Shown here: positions 33,417-44,750 of the stretch, piece after piece
Layout of the letters: each line of letters begins with the position of its first letter
How positions within the stretch are numbered: the stretch's first letter is position 1
Source: Siphonodentalium dalli
Taxonomy: Eukaryota > Mollusca > Scaphopoda > Gadilida > Siphonodentaliidae
Direction: 5' to 3'
NCBI GenBank assembly: GCA_032622095.1
Contig: CP136063.1
Location: forward strand, 65,919,897 to 65,983,896
DNA: 64,000 nucleotides
Translations under genes and position numbers: made by a program
The notes under the pieces: generated by a model
Told to the model about the DNA's origin: nothing
The model's database searches: none
What the model saw: only the letters and a program-made list of their open reading frames with translations

Positions 33417-34172
33417 CCATCTTTGATTTAAAATTTAATTCATTAGCACGGGCCACAGGTCGTACTGTTCGTCTGATCATCATGAAATTTGTCATGGATG
33501 ATAATATTGACATGTAGATGGGAACGAGTAATTTTGGGGTCATTCGGCCAAAAAACATGGCCGCCAGCAGCCATCTTGGATTTTACTCTTCTTTAGCACG
33601 GGCTGCAGTTCGTACCTTTAGTCTGATCATCATAAAATTTGTCATGGATGTTAAAAATGACATGCAGATGGGAACGACTCATTTTGGGGTCATTCGGCTG
33701 AAAAACATGGCTGCCAGCAGCCATCTTTTATTTTACTCTTTGTATGACTAAATCCTTTAGCACGGGCTACAGGTCGTACCTTCAGTCTGATCATCATAAA
33801 ATTTTCATGGCTGTTGAAATTGGAATGTAGATGGGAACGAGTCATTTTGGGGTCATTCGGACAAAAAATATGGCCACCAGCAGCCATCTTGGATTTAAAA
33901 ATTTAATCCATTAGCACGGGCCACAGTTCGTACTGTTCGTCTGATCATCATGAAATTTGTCATGGATGTTAATATTGACATGTAGATGGGAACGGGTAAT
34001 TTTGGGGTCATTCGGCCGAAAACATGGCCGCCAGCAGCCATCTTGGATTTTACTTTTCTCTTCATGTCTATAAACTAGTATTAGACATTCAACTTTCCAC
34101 ATTCCTAATCACTCCATTGACTGTAATACATTAAATTATTCCCTTTCCAAGTTGAGCTACAGTGTCATTGAC
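33417..34172. repeat. ~190-bp tandem repeat array, continuation and 3' end
   Basis: The array resumes after the hAT target duplication and ends like the first locus, with CCAAGTTGAGCTACAGTG and TCATTGACACTTTCAT. The satellite begins about 70 bp further on. Confidence 0.85.
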
Positions 34173-34244
34173 ACTTTCATTTGCAATATCTAGCTGCGGC
34201 AGAGATACCAGACTTGATGCCTCCATTAGGCCACTACCTTTTCC

Positions 34245-36065
34245 CTCCCTCAGGTGAATCATACTTACATAGATATATCCCTCCCAGAGGTGAAACATAC
34301 TTACATAGATATCTCCGTCCCACAGGTGAAACATACTTTCATAGATATATCCCTCCCTCAGGTGAAACATACTTACATATATATATCCCTCCCACAGGTT
34401 GAAACATACTTTCATAGATATATCCCTCCCTCAGGTGAAACATACTTTCATAGATATATCCCTCCCTCAGGTGAAACATACTTTCATAGATATATCCCTC
34501 CCTCAGGTGAAACATACTTTCATAGATATATCCCTCCCACAGGTGAAACATACTTCATAGATATATCCCTCCATACTTTCATAGATATATCCCTCCCACA
34601 GGTGAAACATACTTTCATAGATATATCCCTCCCTCAGGTGAAACATACTTTCATAGATATATCCCTCCCACAGGTGAAACATACTTACATAGATATATCC
34701 CTCCCACAGGTGAAACATACTTTCATAGATATATCCCTCCCACAGGTGAAACATACTTTCATAGATATATCCCTCCCTCAGGTGAAACATACTTTCATAG
34801 ATATATCTCTCCCTCAGGTGAAACACACTTTCATAGATATATCCCTCCCACAGGTGAAACACACTTTCATAGATATATCCCTCCCACAGGTGAAACACAC
34901 TTTCATAGATATATCCCTCCCACAGGTGACACACTTTCATAGATATATCCCTCCCACAGGTGAAACATACTTTCATAGATATATCCCTCCCACAGGTGAA
35001 ACATACTTTCATAGATATATCCCTCCCTCAGAGATATCCCTCCCTCAGGTGAAACATACTTTCATAGATATATCCCTCCCTCAGGTGAAACATACTTTCG
35101 TAGATATATCCCTCCCTCAGGTGAAACATACTTTCATAGATATATCCCTCCCACAGGTGAAACATACTTTCATAGATATATCCCTCCCACAGGTGAAACA
35201 TACTTTCATAGATATATCCCTCCCACAGATGAAACACATTTTCATAGATATATCCCTCCCTCAGGTGAAACATACTTTCATAGATATATCCCTCCCACAG
35301 GTGAAACACTTTCATAGATATATCCCTCCCACAGGTGAAACACACTTTCATAGATATATCCCTCCCACAGGTGAAACACTTTCATAGATATATCCCTCCC
35401 ACAGGTGAAACATACTTTCATAGATATATCCCTCCCACAGGTGAAACATACTTTCATAGATATATCCCTCCCACAGGTGAAACATACTTCATAGATATAT
35501 CCCTCCCTCAGGTGAAACATACTTTCATAGATATATCCCTCCCACAGGTGAAACATACTTTCATAGATATATCCCTCCCTCAGGTGAAACATACTTTCAT
35601 AGATATATCCCTCCCTCAGGTGAAACATACTTTCATAGATATATCCCTCCCTCAGGTGAAACATACTCCCTCAGGTGAAACATACTTTCATAGATATATC
35701 CCTCCCTCAGGTGAAACATACTTTCATATATATATCCCTCCCTCAGGTGAAACATACTTTCATAGATATATCCCTCCCTCAGAGATATCCCTCCCTCAGG
35801 TGAAACATACTTTCATAGATATATCCCTCCCACAGGTGAAACATACTTTCATAGATATATCCCTCCCACAGGTGAAACATACTTACATAGATATATCCCT
35901 CCCACAGGTGAAACATACTTACATAGATATATCCCTCCCACAGGTGAAACATACTTTCATAGATATATCCCTCCCTCAGGTGAAACATACTTTCATAGAT
36001 ATATCCCTCCCTCAGGTGAAACATACTTTCATAGATATATCCCTCCCTCAGGTGAAACATAGATA
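34245..36065. repeat. 36-bp satellite, about 50 copies
   Basis: The unit is CATAGATATATCCCTCCC plus WCAGGTGAAACATACTTT. It differs mainly at one A/T (CCCACAGG or CCCTCAGG) and has occasional deletions. Because 36 is divisible by three, long frames stay open on both strands (12-residue repeats such as HRYIPPTGETYF or IDISLPQVKHTF). Nothing else supports a protein. Confidence 0.95.
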
Positions 36066-36149
36066 TACAGTCAAATTTTGTTTGTTTGGATGTATTCTGA
36101 TGTATACTCAACAACTTCAACTTTGAACTTTTTAGTCAAGTTTTTCAGA

Positions 36150-36545
36150 AACTCGACTAATGATTTGACGAGGGACGGTTTGCAGGCGGTTTCAGTCGGT
36201 CGATCGGACCTAAAGACGCCTTATAATTTGCAAATTTGTCAACGGATTCCAAAAATGTTTGGTATTTACTATATTTGGTATATGAGTCTCTTGCAACAAT
36301 ATCTCGGAAGAGTTCGAAAAACAGGTTTGTCCATATTGTTTTTCCGGAGTTATGGGCCTTAGTTTGTCTATTTTTTAGCAATTTTATCACTGTTAGCACG
36401 ATAACTCAAGCAAATATTAACCAATTTCAGTTTGCACCTTTCATTTTATTCAAACCATGAGTTTGAAACCCAAGTTGGTCCGTACTTCTATTCCTGAGTT
36501 TGTCCTATTTTTATATAGGCCTTAAAGCTAATATCAGATATATTT
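36150..36545. repeat. Dispersed repeat fragment
   Basis: Sequence such as GTTAGCACGATAACTCAAGC and TTGCAACAATATCTCGGAAG is a diverged relative of 30840-30985. It carries no coding motif and forms the left part of the intron before the Crypton exon. Confidence 0.5.
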
Positions 36546-36561
36546 CTGATTATTGTTGCAG

Positions 36562-36750
36562 AAAACTGCGAATGCCGCCGAACTCACAGCTCCACAAACA
36601 CTTTTTGCGTTATACTGAGGACGTATCCAAAACTAACCAGGGAGGATTGAAACACAGAAAAGTCGTTCGGAAGACCGTTGATGCATATGAAAGGGTGGAT
36701 AAACCCGAGAGATGCGTTGTGAGGAATTTCCAGCTTTATCTCAGTCATTG
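36562..36750 (+). pseudogene. Crypton-type tyrosine recombinase, N-terminal catalytic exon
   Basis: The acceptor TTATTGTTGCAG opens a frame reading QLHKHFLRYTEDVSKTNQGG then LKHRKVVRKTVDAYER and KPERCVVRNFQLYLSH. It ends at a donor, CATTG|GTGAGT. The YTEDxSKxNQGGLKHRKV segment is characteristic of Crypton recombinases and of domesticated Crypton proteins (KIAA1958/ZMYM-like, DUF3504). The exon is open, but the join to the next piece is out of phase by one base. Confidence 0.72.
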
Positions 36751-37452
36751 GTGAGTGAAATAGTTGATAAGCATGCGTTTAATATTCAATGTTAAAAACA
36801 CAACGCCCATCTTTACTATATTTCACTTATCAACATGGTGACTTCTTTATTGTGTTGTTCACCTTTAAATGAATTGAATGATTTATTAAGTTATTTTCAC
36901 TAGTTCATTTATGCAATATAGCCAAAAACTAATGTAAGTGGTTAAATTAAGAATATTTTAGTTCGATCAATGTGCGCGAAATAGTGCGCATGGTCAAGTG
37001 TCCAAGTGACAACATTTAAGATTTATGTTTGTGTTCGCCTCGTATAACATTAAAGTGTTGTGAAACACTCTGGTAGGTCATCAAATATAAATGGAGAATA
37101 ATCTTATTCAAATTAGTCATTTCTACAAATATTATATACAAATTGACAACACACACTGTCATTCTTATATATTAATTAAATGCAGTCACTCTCGATGTCG
37201 AAATCGTTCTCATTAGTTTGTTGCCGATCGATGCATCCCGAATCGAGTAGTAAATATTTACAATTTAGCATAGTTCAGACGATGTTTTCTACGGAGTGGT
37301 ACGGTCGATTTGCTTCAGATTTTCGACGATGTTAGTAAAATGCTACATTCCTCCAGTTGGCGTAGCGTCTGGTTACTTACTGATCAGTTTCACGCACCCG
37401 AAAAAGTACATAATATGTCTTTAATAGAGTTAACAAATTTGTCCCATTTCAG

Positions 37453-37766
37453 TCATAGAACTAAAGTCGGATGCATTATACCCGAGACCCTTAGAAAATC
37501 ATGCGGATGATGTCTGGTTTTTGCGACAGCCAATTGGAAGGAACTGCCCGAGTTCCATGGTGTCCACTATCTGCAAAGATTCTGGCCTTACTGGATATTA
37601 CACAATCCACTCGTTGCGCAGCACAGCTGCAACCAGACTATATCAAAATAATGTAGACGAACAGCTAGTTGCCGAGACGACTGGCCACAGATCTAAAGCG
37701 ATTAGAGGCTGCAAGAGAACGTCGGATGAACAACGTGAAACAGTGAGTGCGATTATTCAAGGGTAA
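37453..37766 (+). pseudogene. Crypton-type tyrosine recombinase, C-terminal catalytic exon
   Basis: After the acceptor CCCATTTCAG the frame reads LYPRPLENHADDVWFLRQP, IGRN, then YYTIHSLRSTAATRLYQNNV and DEQLVAETTGHRS. HSLR supplies the His and Arg of the tyrosine-recombinase site and TGHRS the second His. The expected catalytic Tyr just before KRTSDEQ is Cys here (RGCKRTSDEQ), so this copy should not cut DNA. A GGG run at about 37764 shifts the frame into the tail. Crypton DNA transposons move by this enzyme, and some hosts reuse it as a regulator. Confidence 0.8.
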
Positions 37767-38095
37767 AAGAAGAAGACTGATGGAAGCCCCACAACATTCC
37801 ATAACATCAGCCCCTATATGTACGACATCTGCTCAGGAAGCTCATAGCAACAACGGTATATGCATCACATTGAAGAAAGGCGATACCACATGCACAATTG
37901 TAGTGGGATTGTATAGTGGGAAGAAGCATCGCCTTTCTTCTGAGATATACATTGTATATTCCTTTGTTGCTATCGGCATTGATAAAAGTTTGAAGAATTA
38001 TAAATATATACCCACAGTGGCTTGTAACACGCTCCCCTGTTATTTAAAGATGTATTCAGGATTCCAAACACCTCCCCAAGTTATACCAATTGAAT
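37760..38095 (+). pseudogene. Crypton-type protein C-terminal tail, +1 frame
   Basis: One base out of frame from the recombinase domain, the frame continues KGKRRRLMEAPQHSITSAP and NNGICITLKKGDTTCTIVV, ending at TGA 38095. A basic linker after the recombinase, then a short beta-rich Cys/Thr segment, fits the tails of Crypton-derived proteins. The last ~70 residues look like run-on. Confidence 0.45.
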
Positions 38096-38099
38096 GAAT

Positions 38100-39032
38100 G
38101 AGTTTAATGCGAAAAGCCACAACTTAATGTAGAACATGCATAGTAACATATATGCACCATGTACATTGGTATGAATAATATTTTCATCAGAATTTCATGT
38201 TCATACATAATAAATTGTATGTAATACAGTGTGTAATACTTATATAAATATATCATCTGTATACATATATTTGAACACGTGTATATATATATATATAAAT
38301 ATGTGTATATAAATTCACATGGATATCTCTATAGAGCACTTTTACCATCTTAGTTGTATTCTTTAAAAACATGTTTCAAATAAATGATATATTTTCAATA
38401 GAAAGGAGGCCATATAACTTTTCTATTGAAGGGTTCAACCAGTAATAGTCAGGAATGTATTTTCTTCTGATTGTGACAAAATTATTGCCAGTTCAAAAGA
38501 ATAAGATACTCGTCACATGTTTCCGAACCACACATTTTACTTAGTAAACTTGTGTTTTTCGCTGAAAGCTAATTCCTCTATACGTTTGTATTGAAAAAAA
38601 TTGCTGTCCATCTAAGCCATCACAACTAGCCTATGTGTAATAAATGAATCGAGAATTTAGATTAGTGTCTTTCAGTTGGCATTTCCCATTCCAAAATGTG
38701 CTATTTTATTCAATAGACTATTAATTAAAAGCATAGCAGGTTTTCGAAATTGTAAATGTACTATTGATATCTACATGCAATGTTTTTATATATATACCAC
38801 TGCCAAGTGGTCCTGCTAATATGCTATGATGTGGGTAGGGCAAACTGATGCCGTTACCGTACCGTTATTTTTTATAAAGTTGTCATTTTCACGGTGTTTG
38901 GTTAATTCGAGCGATTTGAGAAAAAACCAGTATGTGTATGAAACATTCATGAACATATATATCTTTAAAAAATATAATAATGGCTGCGCTGGTGTTTCTG
39001 AAACGACGTGAACAAGCAGTCGCAGACGGCGG
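38100..39032. other. AT-rich non-coding stretch
   Basis: No gene recognised. There is a short (TA)n/(GTATA)n microsatellite near 38278-38310 and chance frames only. Confidence 0.5.
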
Positions 39033-39473
39033 TATCCCCCGCCGAAATGTGCAGTTGGGGAAGTGCATTCTCAATAATGTTTGCGTTCTCAGTATGTGCT
39101 AAACAAGAGGTGGGATTTTGTCAAAAAGCCTGGCTTGCGAACTCATTTTAGGTACTGGTCATGGGAATGAATATACCAATAAACAAAGTCCAATAACTCT
39201 GCTGAAAATATCCGGCCGGACCTGGTGTCGTCTATTTGGTAAAATCAACAAAAATAATAAACAAAAGTCCAATAACACTCGTAAAATATCTGGCCAGACC
39301 TGGCTTGCGAACTCATTCTAGTTAATGGTCAGGTTAACTCATATAGCACAAATCTTTGAAATCCGTTTACATTTGTTCAAGTTATGACTCTTACAAATTA
39401 GGGACGGACGGTACAACGGACGGACGGAACCCATTACTATATCCCCCGCAAATTTTAAATTTGGCGGGGGATA
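39033..39473. mobile_element. MITE with TATCCCCCGCC termini
   Basis: It opens TATCCCCCGCCGAAAT and closes AAATTTGGCGGGGGATA, inverted, with TA at the ends as the possible target. Two similar internal segments (CCAATAAC ... TCCGGCCGGACCTGG and CCAATAAC ... TCTGGCCAGACCTGG) repeat. No transposase is present. Confidence 0.65.
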
Positions 39474-40470
39474 ATAACCATCTTGATTATAGTCGATTTT
39501 CAACAACTAATACAACCAGTATTAAAAATATTTTGGAATTCAAGAACAATAAAGAGCGTTTTAAATATATCTATGAATAAAACAAAATTTGAAGTTAACT
39601 TATGAAATAGTTGCAAAATATTTCGAAACATTAACAATTAATTTAAAAATTAAGCTCACCTTTTATGAATAATTGTATACTTATAGTACAGTGCCAAATG
39701 GATTTACTGAATGCGAAGGCATGCGTGTGTGGGCCTTTTATGCGATATCCGCATTGTTTCATGACAAGGCAAGTAGTTTTTTGAACACAGTTAAATGTGT
39801 CAATCGTGAGTTGCCTTAGCTGAACACATGTCAATCGGTTTCGACATGTCAAACTGAACTCTGTTTACAAAATATGTGTTCATCTCGGCCGTGTACAAAC
39901 ACTGCCGAGTCTTATAACTGACGACCCCAGGGTTTCCATCCATTACATCCATCAACAAGCATGGATTCAGAAGATTTAAACCATTGCGAGAAGGTGCTGT
40001 GAGATATATACCGGGAAAGCTATGGGGAACCTTCGATGCTCTTTGCAGAGACTTCGTAAATACAGCAAGAGAAAGGCGACTTCAAGTATGCGATTGGATG
40101 AAGTGAGCTCAACACTGGTATGGGCCTAAGATAACCCAGAGACACATCAGAAGCTGGAAGCCATCGATGCTAAAATCGACACCAAAACAAGGAAGCTGCG
40201 AATCCTATCCGATCGATGGCTAAAGGTGATGACCTCGGCAATCTCAGCCAGAGAATATATAGAGATGGTTTCTCCGTGGATGAAACCCACAACCACACGC
40301 GATGTGTCGTTCGCAAATGGATGCTGATCACAGTGTGTGTTTCGCTGAACAAACGGCCCTTTTCAGGGCCACCCATACATAGAGATATTTTATAAATTGC
40401 TATTTATTGTCAATATTAATAATAGCGCATGCGTACGCAGATAATCGTAAAACGCTCTTTATTATTGAAC
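39474..40470. other. Non-coding stretch
   Basis: No gene supported. The frames at 39643-39852 and 40170-40376 have no family motifs. The 39950-40350 part has codon-like composition on the plus strand but is broken by stops. Confidence 0.45.
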
Positions 40471-40473
40471 TTC

Positions 40474-40705
40474 ATAGACTTGTCAAAGAGTGTACAAATT
40501 CGGATCCAAACTAAGTGGATTTGACTTTATCGTGCCCGATTTGCCATCAAAAATGTAGACAGTTTCATGATGCCGTGCTCCAAAAAAACAAACAATTTGA
40601 CGTTGATATCCTAAGTGCAATTGTTCGACTTGTCAAAAAGTGTCAGAATTCGGATCCAAACTAGTGGATTTGACTTTAGCGTGCCCGATTTGCCATCTAA
40701 AAATT
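40474..40705. repeat. Direct repeat of ~75 bp, two copies
   Basis: CTTGTCAAAGAGTGT...AATTCGGATCCAAACTA and GTGCCCGATTTGCCATC occur at 40480-40555 and again at 40628-40702, about 148 bp apart. Confidence 0.85.
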
Positions 40706-40726
40706 AAACAGTAAATTAATACACTG

Positions 40727-40800
40727 GGTTCGCGCTGTTACTTGCAATGGCAAAAATAGGTCACATTTGGCAAACAATATTTTCATTTGGCAAGTCACAT
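40727..40800. mobile_element. Possible hAT element end
   Basis: ACTGGGTTCGCGCTGTTACT is followed by TTTGGCAA-type repeats. It resembles the left end of the hAT element at 26199. No partner end was found nearby, so this is a solo or decayed end. Confidence 0.35.
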
Positions 40801-41034
40801 ATAATTAAATTAAAATAATTTGCATCTAAATTATGTTGAAATATTTCCAATTAATTAACAATAATGAAAGAGGCAGTTAATCTTATCAGATTAGTGTCGA
40901 TCGGTGGCGGGATTATCCGTATGTAGTGTGATATTCTTACACATCCATGCAAGAGGCCAATTTTGGTTTCCCAGCTTGCCAATTGGACAGGAGGTGGGGA
41001 TTATAGTGTTGATTGTATCTTTCTGCAGGGCCTC

Positions 41035-41050
41035 GAGACGCTATATAATC
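41035..41050 (+). promoter_or_regulatory. TATA-box-like promoter upstream of the 41130 ORF
   Basis: GCTATATAATCCAAC lies about 87 bp before the ATG at 41130. The spacing is suitable for a short 5' UTR. There is no experimental support. Confidence 0.35.
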
Positions 41051-41129
41051 CAACCCCTGCCAGAAATTGTCATATCTCATACTCGAGTAAATATTCTCTC
41101 TCTCCTACTCCAAGCAGTGCATACGGATC

Positions 41130-41438
41130 ATGGCAGAGTCCGATTTTCGCCGCACGGGCCGAATTAGGGAGGTTCTTGTGATGACGCCCGCGCGACTTAT
41201 TGCCGAAAAGATCAGAAAGGCTAAGAACCAAATTGCAGTCCTCGACGAAAAGATAATAGATCTGAAAAGAAGACTCATTAGATCGATTTATGAAGATTAT
41301 CGTTATAGAGCGACGCGAACTCTTCTAAAGTTGAGAATGATAACGGCAGAAACAGTTAGGGCCATGTACGCCGACTACATGATTCAACAACAGAAAAATT
41401 TAAGGGACCCGACGAACAGATCAAGACGCATACGATGA
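41130..41438 (+). CDS. Small basic coiled-coil protein, unknown
   Basis: The 102-residue ORF starts from a true ATG. The middle is a heptad-like helical stretch (AEKIRKAKNQIAVLDEKIID, then LKRRLIRSIYEDYRYRAT), and the tail is Arg-rich (PTNRSRRIR). A TATA-like box precedes it and the composition is strongly coding-like. A nucleic-acid-binding or scaffold role is conceivable. No family is recognised. It stands just before the duplicated segment at 41559, in the block that also holds the envelope-type gene. Confidence 0.45.
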   Translation: MAESDFRRTGRIREVLVMTPARLIAEKIRKAKNQIAVLDEKIIDLKRRLIRSIYEDYRYRATRTLLKLRMITAETVRAMYADYMIQQQKNLRDPTNRSRRIR

Positions 41439-41558
41439 GCGTGTTTTCGGCGAGACAATATTTCCACAACTCGACATTCCGACTCGACATTCCAACTCGA
41501 CTCGACATTCTAATTTCAACTTAATATTTCAATTCTAACTTAATAATTTATTTGTTAT

Positions 41559-42200
41559 ATTTTAATTCTAACTTAATATTTTAATTCTTATATTTTATAA
41601 ATTACGACATTGAATAAGAGAGCATGTTGTGTGTTTTAATTCGGCTATCCGATATTTATAGATAAATTAATTTTACCGAATTTGGAAGAATTGCGATGAA
41701 ATTTCCAGATATACGACAAGCGATTTTTTTTTATGACATTAGGCTGTTCTGACCGGAAATGGATCGGTTTGTATGGCGGGAAAATTCTAAAAATGGAGGA
41801 ACAGAGACTGGCGGCAGAATTTTTACAGAGAGCAGCGGAGGCACTGTCGCCATCCGTCCAACCCATTGTTACTGTACCAATAGTACCATCAAATGTACCA
41901 TCCGTCCAAATGTACAATCAACTGTTAGTGTTTTTTCTAGTAGTAGTACTCCGAGTTCAAGTTCAACTTCTGTGGATGTTTTGAACAGGGTAAGGGGAAT
42001 ATTTTTCCCCTTACAGTAGACCTAGCGGTACAATAAGAAGTATGAAGGGCAAGAGCACCACAGCACGCCATGGTCCCCAATGGATCCATAGGTTTTGTTG
42101 TCTTGCACAAACAACTCAAGTAAGTATAGCGTAATTAGTTTAAGGACTTTTCAAAGTCATTTAAAATGATTTTTGCTCAAAATTCAACAGCCAAAAAAAT
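41559..42200. repeat. Duplicated 640-bp segment, copy 1
   Basis: Nearly identical to 44791-45430, with one T fewer in a T-run there. It contains an open frame (MKFPDIRQAIFFMTLGC-type in copy 2, frame-shifted here) and a Ser/Thr-rich frame ending SSSSTSVDVLNR. It also holds splice-like sites: GAACAG|GGTAAG, CCCCTTACAG, and ACTCAA|GTAAGT around an exon reading KGKSTTARHGPQWIHRF. Confidence 0.9.
42010..42120 (+). other. Candidate exon in the repeated segment
   Basis: The acceptor CCCCTTACAG at about 42016 and donor CTCAA|GTAAGT at 42120 bound an open frame reading RPSGTIRSMKGKSTTARHGP then QWIHRFCCLAQTTQ. The same exon is present in all three copies (also 45238-45349 and 51548-51650). It is strongly suggestive of coding, but the family is unrecognised. 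Confidence 0.4.
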
Positions 42201-43052
42201 AACTGAAATGCGTCCCAACATAATAGGTACATGACAGAATTAATGTAATGACGTTGCCAATTTTTGCGTTTTTTGTGTGACGCGCTTTTACCTATTTTTT
42301 TTTGTCAGTTGTATTCGACACAATTGTTGTCGTGTGTCAATATTGTCTCATTGGAAATTCCAGTTTATCCTATTTATAAATATTGCATCATCATTTGTAG
42401 CTTCGCTTTCAAATTTTTCTCACAAGGTCAAAGTACGAGGGAAGTACAAACAAAATCGGAAATTTGACAACTTCAGAGCGCTGCAATCGCACAAAATTTT
42501 ATTTCAAAGTCGACCAAACATAGATAAAAGTCAAAATATGTTAGTCCAATATATATTCATGGTGAGTTTCATCAAATTGTATCGTGGACAACATGTTTTT
42601 ATAACATGCCGAAAAAATAACTCAACCCGCAAAACCAGTCATCTAGTTTCAACATTTTAGTCACGCCATTTAATGTCTAGTTGTCTTTTGTACAGAATAG
42701 CCAACCGGCTCCTGAAAGAAGAAGACTGTTTCAATATGCTACACTTTGCCAACTATGACCCCCGACGCTGATCTCATCCACTTGTCAATAACGGGATGAA
42801 GAAGCAACTTGAGGCAAGAGATAAGATTATATTCTGTCCCAGGCGACCCATTATCCTGCCTAACATTATATTCTGTCCCAGGCGACCTTTTCTCCTGCCC
42901 ACTGACATTTCATTTTCTTTACATTTAAATGGAACGTACATATCAATAGATTTATGTTTTCAATGAGCGGATTGTTTCACACCTTGGCTACCATTAGCCA
43001 ATGAGAACACTGATATTAGGTCGCTTCGTATATATATAGCGAATCTGCAGAC
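42200..43052. repeat. Second part of the repeated segment, shared with copy 3
   Basis: It matches 51719-52630 closely. It includes an acceptor-like TTTTGTACAG|AATAGC, two copies of TATATTCTGTCCCAGGCGAC (three in copy 3), and the promoter-like end. A more diverged version lies at 53490-53890. Confidence 0.88.
42985..43052 (+). promoter_or_regulatory. CCAAT/TATA promoter-like site, copy 1
   Basis: An inverted-free CCAAT box in TTAGCCAATGAGAACAC is followed about 30 bp later by CGTATATATATAGCG, then a GC-rich start region, AATCTGCAGACAAGACAGT. The same arrangement sits at 52553-52630 directly ahead of an SGNH-like reading frame. Inferred RNA polymerase II promoter. Confidence 0.45.
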
Positions 43053-44750
43053 AAGACAGTTGTCAGAGTTATTAAACCCCCCCCCTGCTCAAACCTTATC
43101 ACATGATACCGTTACTGAGTATTTCTCGTACGAAGTTTCACCATTTTTCTATACGCCTTTGTAACGGCATGTACAGATGATTAATTGTTGCATGACAGGA
43201 AAAATATACCACAATACATCGACTTTGACATAATCGGCGCTAATTACAACATGTATCGTAAATGGGTAGCTTTCGGCAAATTTCTAAAACCTGTGAAAAC
43301 ATTATACAATGGAGTCTCGTTGCGTCATAGTTATTATCGCAAAAAGTCCATTTATGAATAGTCGCTCGAATTAAGAATATATTGTGTAAAAAGATCCAGA
43401 TTATCGAAACAAATAATTCATGGGAATATATTGTTAGCGGCTTTCTCTACATATGTGTAATTACGCAATCACCTATGTTGTAACAACGGGTATGGGCTTG
43501 GTAACGAAATCACACCTGTCAAGTTATAACCAATCGCGAACTGCATCGAATAAAATATAAAAAGCTACGGTAATTTTGGGTAGGGAGAATAGAAAAACAC
43601 TAGAGAGATTCAGAATTTGGAAGATTGCTGTCGGACAAGTTTACCCGTTGGGCTGCATGCTAGACAGATGTTATGTGTATATATATATATATTGTTGCTG
43701 CTGTTACATCTGTTTATCCATGTACAAATTAAAACGACTAATTCCTCAAGATTTGTACACTTCTTCTAACCCGGAACATCTACACGGAAAATCTTCTACT
43801 GGACACGGAACACGCTCTACGCAACAGTCTGTGTTTCATTCTTATACATATCCGCAAACCAGAGCTTATTCCACTTCTAAAGAGGCTCTACTACAGTTCT
43901 ACTAGATTCGTCTACAAATACTCGACTAAATTGGTGGTTGAATCGCGGCTGCGTTGAAGTACCATCATCAACGCAATGATTCCGGTATATATATATCTAC
44001 ATTTAACGGAGGATCAGTGACGCTGTTACGCTACAATATACCCAAGATTTGATAACTTTTCTGTTAACACTTCGTCTACAAATATTCTGCCGCAGATTTC
44101 GGAATCCACAAGACGGAGGACACATTTCTACATGTACAGTCCCTGCGCTGGATGAACCCGACTGTGGTATAGTCCGTTATTCTGCACATGGATACAGCAA
44201 TTTTCACAATTCAAGATATACCTGCTGCAGTTAACGGAACATATTACAACGATAGATGGATACAGATTCGATATCATATATTGGACACATTGGTGATTCG
44301 TGTATTTACGGAAATAGATTAATTGTTCTAACATTAAGTGACTATATGACTATATATAGGTTTCTTCTTTAATTCACGTTATTACAAAATGTTTGATAAT
44401 ACATTCATTTGGCGTCATTGTGAAACACACACTAAAATGACGACTACCAATGCATCTAGGTAATATTAGGTACGTATTAAATGGATAGGTAATTTGCTTG
44501 CTTTCTAAGGGGAAATTAGTTCGTCGCTGCGAGCAGAACCGATGTCATGTAAGTAGCTCTACCCAAACAACATAAGGCCGCATTACCTAATATTATACTC
44601 TACTCTAAATGTCAAAAGACACTCTATTTTTCTATCTCACTCCAAACTTTTAACTATATTTAAACACCAAACTCATTCAAAACTCAGTGTCTGTATCTAT
44701 TTCAGTTGCCAAATTCAAAACACCAACGTTTTACAAATACCAGGCTGGAA
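43053..44750. other. Stretch without a recognised gene
   Basis: It contains a C8-C9 run at 43077, a TATA-like AAAATATAAAAAGC at 43552, and a short (TA)n. The 109-codon frame from 43576 starts at TTG and has no family motif. Nothing here was assigned. Confidence 0.45.

Noticed and set aside
34254..35387. 377-codon open frame of 12-residue repeats
   Set aside because: The frame exists only because the 36-bp satellite unit is divisible by three. Similar long frames appear on the other strand and in other phases, and the edges carry no gene signals.
34245..36065. Satellite as a CRISPR-like array
   Set aside because: Units are directly contiguous with no unique spacers, and the context is eukaryotic.
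43576..43905. 109-codon frame after a TATA-like sequence
   Set aside because: It starts at TTG, crosses a (TA)n microsatellite and has no recognisable domain.
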